NCBI RefSeq assembly: GCF_014117445.1
Contig: NZ_CP059851.1
Coordinates: 1,736,001 to 1,800,000, forward strand
Source: Sandaracinobacteroides saxicola
Lineage (GTDB): Bacteria; Pseudomonadota; Alphaproteobacteria; Sphingomonadales; Sphingomonadaceae
Direction: 5' to 3'
Length of the DNA stretch: 64,000 nt
Part shown: positions 63,670-64,000 of the stretch, in pieces
How the letters are laid out: each line of letters begins with the position of its first letter
How positions within the stretch are numbered: position 1 is the stretch's first letter
Program-made: the position numbers and the translations under genes
The notes under the pieces: generated by a model
Database searches by the model: none
What the model was told of the DNA's origin: nothing
The model's input: only the letters and a program-made list of their open reading frames with translations

Positions 63670-64000
63670 CAATGTCGGCGCGCACGATGCGGCACAGCAC
63701 AGCCGGATCGATGTTGCCGCCGGACAGCACCGCGACACAGGGGCGGGGAAGCTGGGGGTTTGCGAGGACGGCTGCATAAGCGGCCGCACCCGCGCCTTCG
63801 GCAATCAGGGCATGATCGCCCAACAGCCTCGCGACGGCCACTTCGACATCCCGCACGCTCACCGTGACGACCCGCGCAACCGCCGCACGGACCGCCGGCC
63901 ACATCTCGGGCAAAATTCCGCGTCCCCCCATGCCGTCGATGAAGCTGGGCAACCGTTCGGCAGGCACGGGCGCGTCTGCCGCAAGGGCCGCGGCCACCTG
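63656..64000 (-). CDS. Threonine/serine dehydratase-like PLP enzyme, N-terminal part outside window
   Basis: Only the last 114 codons are seen; the frame is open to the window edge. They cover the end of the fold-type II PLP domain: PSFIDGMGGRGILPEMWPAV, then ALIAEGAGAAAYAAVL and CVAVLSGGNIDP, where the GAGAAA and SGGN(I/V)D motifs are characteristic of threonine ammonia-lyase and serine racemase. No regulatory ACT domain follows, so it would be the short catabolic or racemase-type form. The stop is 14 bases inside the convergent hydrolase gene. Confidence 0.85.
   Translation of the reverse strand, partial: QVAAALAADAPVPAERLPSFIDGMGGRGILPEMWPAVRAAVARVVTVSVRDVEVAVARLLGDHALIAEGAGAAAYAAVLANPQLPRPCVAVLSGGNIDPAVLCRIVRADIVRDA

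Overview
This window is a chromosomal segment of a GC-rich alphaproteobacterium, almost certainly a sphingomonad (order Sphingomonadales) able to make bacteriochlorophyll-based light-harvesting complexes. Support comes from a serine palmitoyltransferase (sphingolipid synthesis), a PEPxxWA-type C-terminal sorting signal, sphingomonad-style TonB-dependent receptors, the alphaproteobacterial F0 order atpI-atpB-atpE-b'-b, and an LH2-type pucBA pair followed by a PucC-family gene. Assignment to a genus is not possible from this segment. No rRNA, CRISPR array, prophage or intact insertion sequence is visible.

Layout. 1-8.9 kb: C-terminal part of serine palmitoyltransferase, a Crp/Fnr regulator, a PEPxxWA-anchored protein, a DUF1254/1214 protein next to an outer-membrane barrel, a DUF3011 protein, an MHS-type transporter and a CoA-transferase. 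8.9-16.7 kb: lon, tRNA-Val(CAC), an MFS transporter, an S9 peptidase, a Uma2 nuclease-fold protein, a methyltransferase and an AT-rich orphan gene. 16.8-19.1 kb: groES-groEL behind a CIRCE operator. 19.2-22.0 kb: pucB-pucA-pucC plus a translationally coupled gene for a GGYKPVIP-repeat protein, with two PpsR/CrtJ-type boxes upstream. 22.0-31.0 kb: SDR/NnrU operon, a coupled pair of secreted amidohydrolases and a POT peptide transporter. 31.2-33.2 kb: MoxR ATPase, rhomboid protease, GreA. 33.3-39.6 kb: carB and carA separated by two toxin-antitoxin modules and a secreted protein. 39.7-44.7 kb: yqeY-dnaG-rpoD. 44.8-50.2 kb: TonB receptor, nitroreductase, CysQ-type phosphatase, polyprenyl diphosphate synthase, chorismate mutase. 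50.2-52.7 kb: F0 ATP synthase operon. 52.8-57.9 kb: second TonB receptor, ferredoxin, AlkA-type glycosylase, TrmH-type methyltransferase, EVE protein. 58.4-63.7 kb: a TetR-centred cluster of secreted peptidases and hydrolases with matching palindromes in both promoter regions. The window ends in a truncated threonine-dehydratase-like gene.

The most distinctive items are the repeat protein coupled to pucC, a genomic palindromic repeat inserted in frame inside the TrmH-family gene (other copies lie between genes at 6.0, 7.7 and 44.7 kb), the TetR/peptidase regulon with its ATACATAC-type operators, and the interruption of carA-carB by toxin-antitoxin modules.
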